64,000 nt of DNA from NCBI GenBank assembly GCA_016868895.1, contig VGFK01000005.1:1-64000 (forward strand). The letters are read 5' to 3'. Below, in pieces: positions 61,150 to 64,000 of this stretch (the stretch's first letter is position 1; every line of letters starts with the position of its first letter). Under the pieces are notes generated by a model. The model was not told the DNA's origin. It worked only from the letters and a program-made list of their open reading frames with translations, and made no database searches. The DNA is from Bacteroidota bacterium (GTDB lineage: Bacteria > Bacteroidota > Bacteroidia > Chitinophagales > Chitinophagaceae). Position numbers and translations under genes: made by a program.

Positions 61150-62162
61150 AGGGGATCAACATGATACAGCTGGCCAAGGAGTTGGGATTATCCGTCTCAA
61201 CAGTTTCCAAGGCCTTGGGCGATAGCCATGAAATCAGCGCTTCCACCAAAAAGCGTGTGAATGAATTGGCTAAGAAGTACAATTACAAGCCCAATCCATT
61301 TGCCAGTAACCTGCGCAAGAAAAAAGGCAAGCAGATCGCGATCATCATCCCGGATATCGTCAATAACTTTTTTGCTTTGGCGGTGGATGGGATTGAGCAC
61401 GTGACCATGGCAAAGAATTATGACACGTTCATTTACCTCACGCACGAAAGCCTGGAACGGGAAAAAGCGCTGTTGGAACATCTTGAAAACGGATTGATTT
61501 CTGGACTCATCATTTCTGTAAGTTCCGGTCGCGAGGGCTACGGTCATTTTCAGGAGTTCTATGAAAACACCAAGCTGCCCATGGTGTTTTTTGATCGGGT
61601 TCCTGACCTGCTGCAGTTTCCAAAGGTGATTTCCAATAACTACGAGAGTACGTTTGATGCAACTGCGCGACTGATCAAGGCGGGATGCAAGCGCCCCATA
61701 TTCTTTTCTACTCAAGAGCCGTTGTTTACCAATATGGAACGCATCCGTGGATTTCAGGCTGCGCTCTCATCCGCTGGATTGTTGTTCAGCGAGGACATGA
61801 TTGTGAAATGCAGTTACGACATGGATCAAAATTATTCCGCGCTCAGAAAAATTTTTCTATCCAAGAAGCGTCCCGATGGAGTTTTTGCTTCTATTGAAAA
61901 ATTTGCAATCAGCCTCTACCAGGTCTGCAAAGATTTGGAGGTAAACATACCGCGCGATGTAAAAGTGATTGGCATGAACAATTTGCGTACAGCGGCATTA
62001 TTGAGTCCTTCGCTCTCTACTGTTTCGCAACCCTCGTTCAACATGGGGAAAGAAGCAGCAACCCTCTTGCTAAAAATGATCGAGAAAAAAACTTACGCAG
62101 CGGCCAATGATATTATTGTATTGAAAAATGAATTGACCATTCGCGAATCGTTGCACGCATAA
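61146..62162 (+). CDS. LacI-family transcriptional regulator
   Basis: The 338-residue protein begins with a LacI helix-turn-helix (MIQLAKELGLSVSTVSKALG) and hinge (KPNPFASNLRKKKGKQ), then a periplasmic-binding-protein-like sensor (IAIIIPDIVNNFFALAVDGI, PDGVFASIEKFAISLYQ). It probably represses the surrounding uronate genes and is released by a pathway intermediate such as a hexuronate or KDG. Candidate operators lie at 59780-59811. It is coupled by overlap to exuT and followed 11 bases later by uxaC. Confidence 0.92.
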   Translation: MKGINMIQLAKELGLSVSTVSKALGDSHEISASTKKRVNELAKKYNYKPNPFASNLRKKKGKQIAIIIPDIVNNFFALAVDGIEHVTMAKNYDTFIYLTHESLEREKALLEHLENGLISGLIISVSSGREGYGHFQEFYENTKLPMVFFDRVPDLLQFPKVISNNYESTFDATARLIKAGCKRPIFFSTQEPLFTNMERIRGFQAALSSAGLLFSEDMIVKCSYDMDQNYSALRKIFLSKKRPDGVFASIEKFAISLYQVCKDLEVNIPRDVKVIGMNNLRTAALLSPSLSTVSQPSFNMGKEAATLLLKMIEKKTYAAANDIIVLKNELTIRESLHA

Positions 62163-62173
62163 ATAAATCTAAC

Positions 62174-63592
62174 ATGTCTTCATCATCGTTTTTCCTCACC
62201 AATCAATTTTTGCTTCAGTCGGACCTGGCTGAAAAACTATATTACGACTATGCAGCACCTCAGCCGATCATCGATTACCACTCCCACCTTTCTCCCATGG
62301 AAGTGGCCACCAATCGCCGATTTGAAAACTTGACGCGCATTTGGCTCAGTGAGGATCATTACAAGTGGAGGGCCATGCGTGCAGTGGGTATTTCGGAAGA
62401 GGCCATCACTGGATCGGCTTCGGACGAGGACAAGTTCAGGGCCTGGGCCAAAACGGTTCCCCAGACGGTTCGAAATCCGCTATTTCACTGGACCTATCTC
62501 GAGCTAAAGAATACGTTTGGCATCACGCGTTACCTGAATCCGGAATCGGCCGACGCGATCTATGAGGAGGGCAATGCAGTGTTGAATGATGGTCGACACA
62601 ACGCCCGCGACCTGTTGAAAAGTTACAATGTAGTGTACCTCTGTTCTACGGATGATCCGTGCGACGATCTGGCGCATCATCAATCGATTCGCGCTGAAAA
62701 AGATTTCACAATCGGAGTAGCTCCTTCCTTCCGGCCCGATAAATCATTTGCCGTGCATGATCCGGCCAATCACCTTCCTTATCTCGAGCGATTGGGTGAG
62801 GTGGCAGGAATGAAGATTGTCGATATGGATTCGCTGTTGTCTGCTTTGGCTGCCCGGGTCGATTATTTTCATGCTGTTGGGTGTCGAATTTCAGATCACG
62901 GACTGACACAACTGCCGCAACACCGACCCTTTAGTGCAGCATTGGAAAATGAATTCAAGCAGTACCTGAATTCTGGCGGAAAGCATGCTTTCTCCGATCC
63001 TGATGCATTTGTATTTCATCTATTGACGGAACTCTGTAAACGGTATCATCAAAAAGGGTGGACCCAACAGTTTCACTTGGGGGCTATTCGCAATAATAAT
63101 TCCCGACTCAAATTGAAGTTGGGAGCGGATGCCGGATTTGATTCCATAGGGGATTATGCACAAGCAGAGCGCTTATCGGCTTTGTTGAATCACCTGGATG
63201 CATCCGATCAATTGACCAAAACCATTATCTATAATTTAAATCCGGCCGACAACGCACTGTTTGCTTCCATGTGCGGCAATTTCAACGATGGAACGGTACG
63301 CGGAAAAATTCAATACGGTCCCGCCTGGTGGTTCTTGGATCAAAAGAACGGCATGGAAGAGCACCTTGATGTCTTATCGGATATCTGTCTGTTGTCCACA
63401 TTTGTCGGCATGATCACAGACAGCCGCAGTCTACTATCGTTTTCACGGCATGAATATTTTCGGCGCATCCTCTGCAACCTGTTGGCCAATGATATGCGCA
63501 ACGGCTCAATGCCCCATGACGAAAAATGGATAGGAGGATTGATTGCTGATGTGTGCTACCACAACGCCAAAGAATACATTGGGGTTGAATAA
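62174..63592 (+). CDS. uxaC: Glucuronate/galacturonate isomerase UxaC
   Basis: The 472-residue protein has the amidohydrolase-like metal motif IIDYHSHLSPMEVATNRRFE (H36, H38), LSEDHYKWRAMRAVG, STDDPCDDL, the HLGAIRNNNSRL strand, and GMITDSRSLLSFSRHEYFRR at the C-terminus. These are UxaC signatures. It isomerises glucuronate to fructuronate (or galacturonate to tagaturonate), the entry step of the pathway continued by the SDR and UxuA. Tagaturonate enzymes (UxaA, UxaB) are not in the window, so the fructuronate route is the one supported. Confidence 0.95.
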   Translation: MSSSSFFLTNQFLLQSDLAEKLYYDYAAPQPIIDYHSHLSPMEVATNRRFENLTRIWLSEDHYKWRAMRAVGISEEAITGSASDEDKFRAWAKTVPQTVRNPLFHWTYLELKNTFGITRYLNPESADAIYEEGNAVLNDGRHNARDLLKSYNVVYLCSTDDPCDDLAHHQSIRAEKDFTIGVAPSFRPDKSFAVHDPANHLPYLERLGEVAGMKIVDMDSLLSALAARVDYFHAVGCRISDHGLTQLPQHRPFSAALENEFKQYLNSGGKHAFSDPDAFVFHLLTELCKRYHQKGWTQQFHLGAIRNNNSRLKLKLGADAGFDSIGDYAQAERLSALLNHLDASDQLTKTIIYNLNPADNALFASMCGNFNDGTVRGKIQYGPAWWFLDQKNGMEEHLDVLSDICLLSTFVGMITDSRSLLSFSRHEYFRRILCNLLANDMRNGSMPHDEKWIGGLIADVCYHNAKEYIGVE

Positions 63593-63594
63593 GG

Positions 63595-64000
63595 TTATAG
63601 TCCTCGCAGTAAAGCCAGAACCAGCACAAGAGCAAGTATAATAAACAGAATGCCTAGCGAGGATAGAAGTATACCCGCCAGTCCGAGTCCCTTGCCCCGC
63701 TCTCCGGTTTTTTTCACATCACTTAAACCGATCGCGCTTAGAATGAGACCTGCCGGGAGGAATGCAAAGCTGACTAGAGGTACAAATCCCAGTAACACAA
63801 CACCCGCTGCAGCCAAAATAAAACCCCACTTTGCAAATCGATTTACTTTTCCTTGTTTCTCGGCTTTCTTCACTTTTGTTTTAACCGGCTTTGTAGGCTT
63901 TACTGCTGAAACTGTTTGGACGACAGCTGCAGGTTGAACTGCCGGAAGAATTGCTGCAGTTGCAGGTTGAAAAACAATCATGCATGCAAGGAGCATCAGA
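63595..64000 (-). CDS. Hypothetical membrane protein (probably incomplete at N-terminus)
   Basis: The frame reads to the window edge. The first ATG at 63996 gives 133 residues, MLLACMIVFQPATAAILPAV then AAVVQTVSAVKPTKPVKTK. This looks like the end of a signal peptide, so the true start is likely to the right. A basic linker (KTKVKKAEKQGKVNRFAKWG) precedes two helix pairs (FILAAAGVVLLGFVPLVSFA, FLPAGLILSAIGLSD) and a last one (GLAGILLSSLGILFIILALV). This resembles DUF4190-like small membrane proteins. It converges on uxaC. Confidence 0.55.
   Translation of the reverse strand, partial: LMLLACMIVFQPATAAILPAVQPAAVVQTVSAVKPTKPVKTKVKKAEKQGKVNRFAKWGFILAAAGVVLLGFVPLVSFAFLPAGLILSAIGLSDVKKTGERGKGLGLAGILLSSLGILFIILALVLVLALLRGL

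Overview
The window looks like a chromosome segment of a Bacteroidota bacterium, probably of the Chitinophagaceae or a close relative; the family is inferred. Supporting signs are the -7 promoter box TAnnTTTG upstream of many genes and lineage-typical families (GLPGLI-like, DUF3810, DUF4294, a fused SecDF, a TonB-type protein, a TonB plug domain, BshB1). DUF177, rpmF and plsX also lie in their usual order. Genes are dense on both strands. The longest gene-free gap is about 180 bases (2216-2395), so no stretch over 300 bases lacks a gene. I see no rRNA, tRNA or CRISPR array.

Layout. 0-6.5 kb: the end of an IS3-family element that has cut a methyltransferase gene, plsX-rpmF-DUF177, a MazF-type toxin-antitoxin pair, a DUF3810 metalloprotease-like protein, a GLPGLI-like protein, and an SGNH/MBOAT acylation pair whose MBOAT lacks its N-terminal part. 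6.5-15 kb: a GH20 hexosaminidase, a sugar oxidoreductase, a small inverted-repeat element carrying an S23/IVP four-helix-bundle gene, smc, and a MurC-like ligase. 15-24 kb: a ureohydrolase that has lost metal ligands, a periplasmic-type GMC dehydrogenase with its small subunit and a Gfo/Idh/MocA protein, a TonB-type protein, a radical SAM protein, and an intact agmatinase-type ureohydrolase. 24-34 kb: ccmE-ccmF, DUF4294, bshB1, aguB-aguA (agmatine to putrescine), a CDF metal transporter, an acyl-CoA dehydrogenase, a YggS protein and an M20 peptidase. 34-46 kb: an ABC-F protein, a methylmalonyl-CoA mutase large subunit, an IscA-type protein, secDF, an aminotransferase, a gamma-glutamyltransferase and an amidohydrolase.

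46-64 kb is a hexuronate catabolism island in three transcription units. kduI-kdgK-kdgA-esterase runs on the plus strand. A ten-gene minus-strand run (ThuA, two Gfo/Idh/MocA, a plug-domain protein, uxuA, an SDR, a tandem DUF1080 protein, a third Gfo/Idh/MocA, EamA) converges on it. A divergent exuT-lacI-uxaC unit completes it. Together they would import a hexuronate and convert it through fructuronate, mannonate, KDG and KDPG to pyruvate and glyceraldehyde 3-phosphate. DUF1080, ThuA and Gfo/Idh/MocA genes point to 3-keto-glycoside chemistry joined to the same locus.

The most unusual feature is a dispersed mosaic repeat. It is built of the heptamer GTTGTAN in tandem, often followed by the GC palindrome CCCGCCGTGGCGGG. 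It sits at gene 3' ends, supplies stop codons and short C-terminal tails, lies in frame inside plsX, and forms the 27-bp inverted ends of the S23/IVP-like element at 9410-9891. This could be a small mobile system together with its solo ends.
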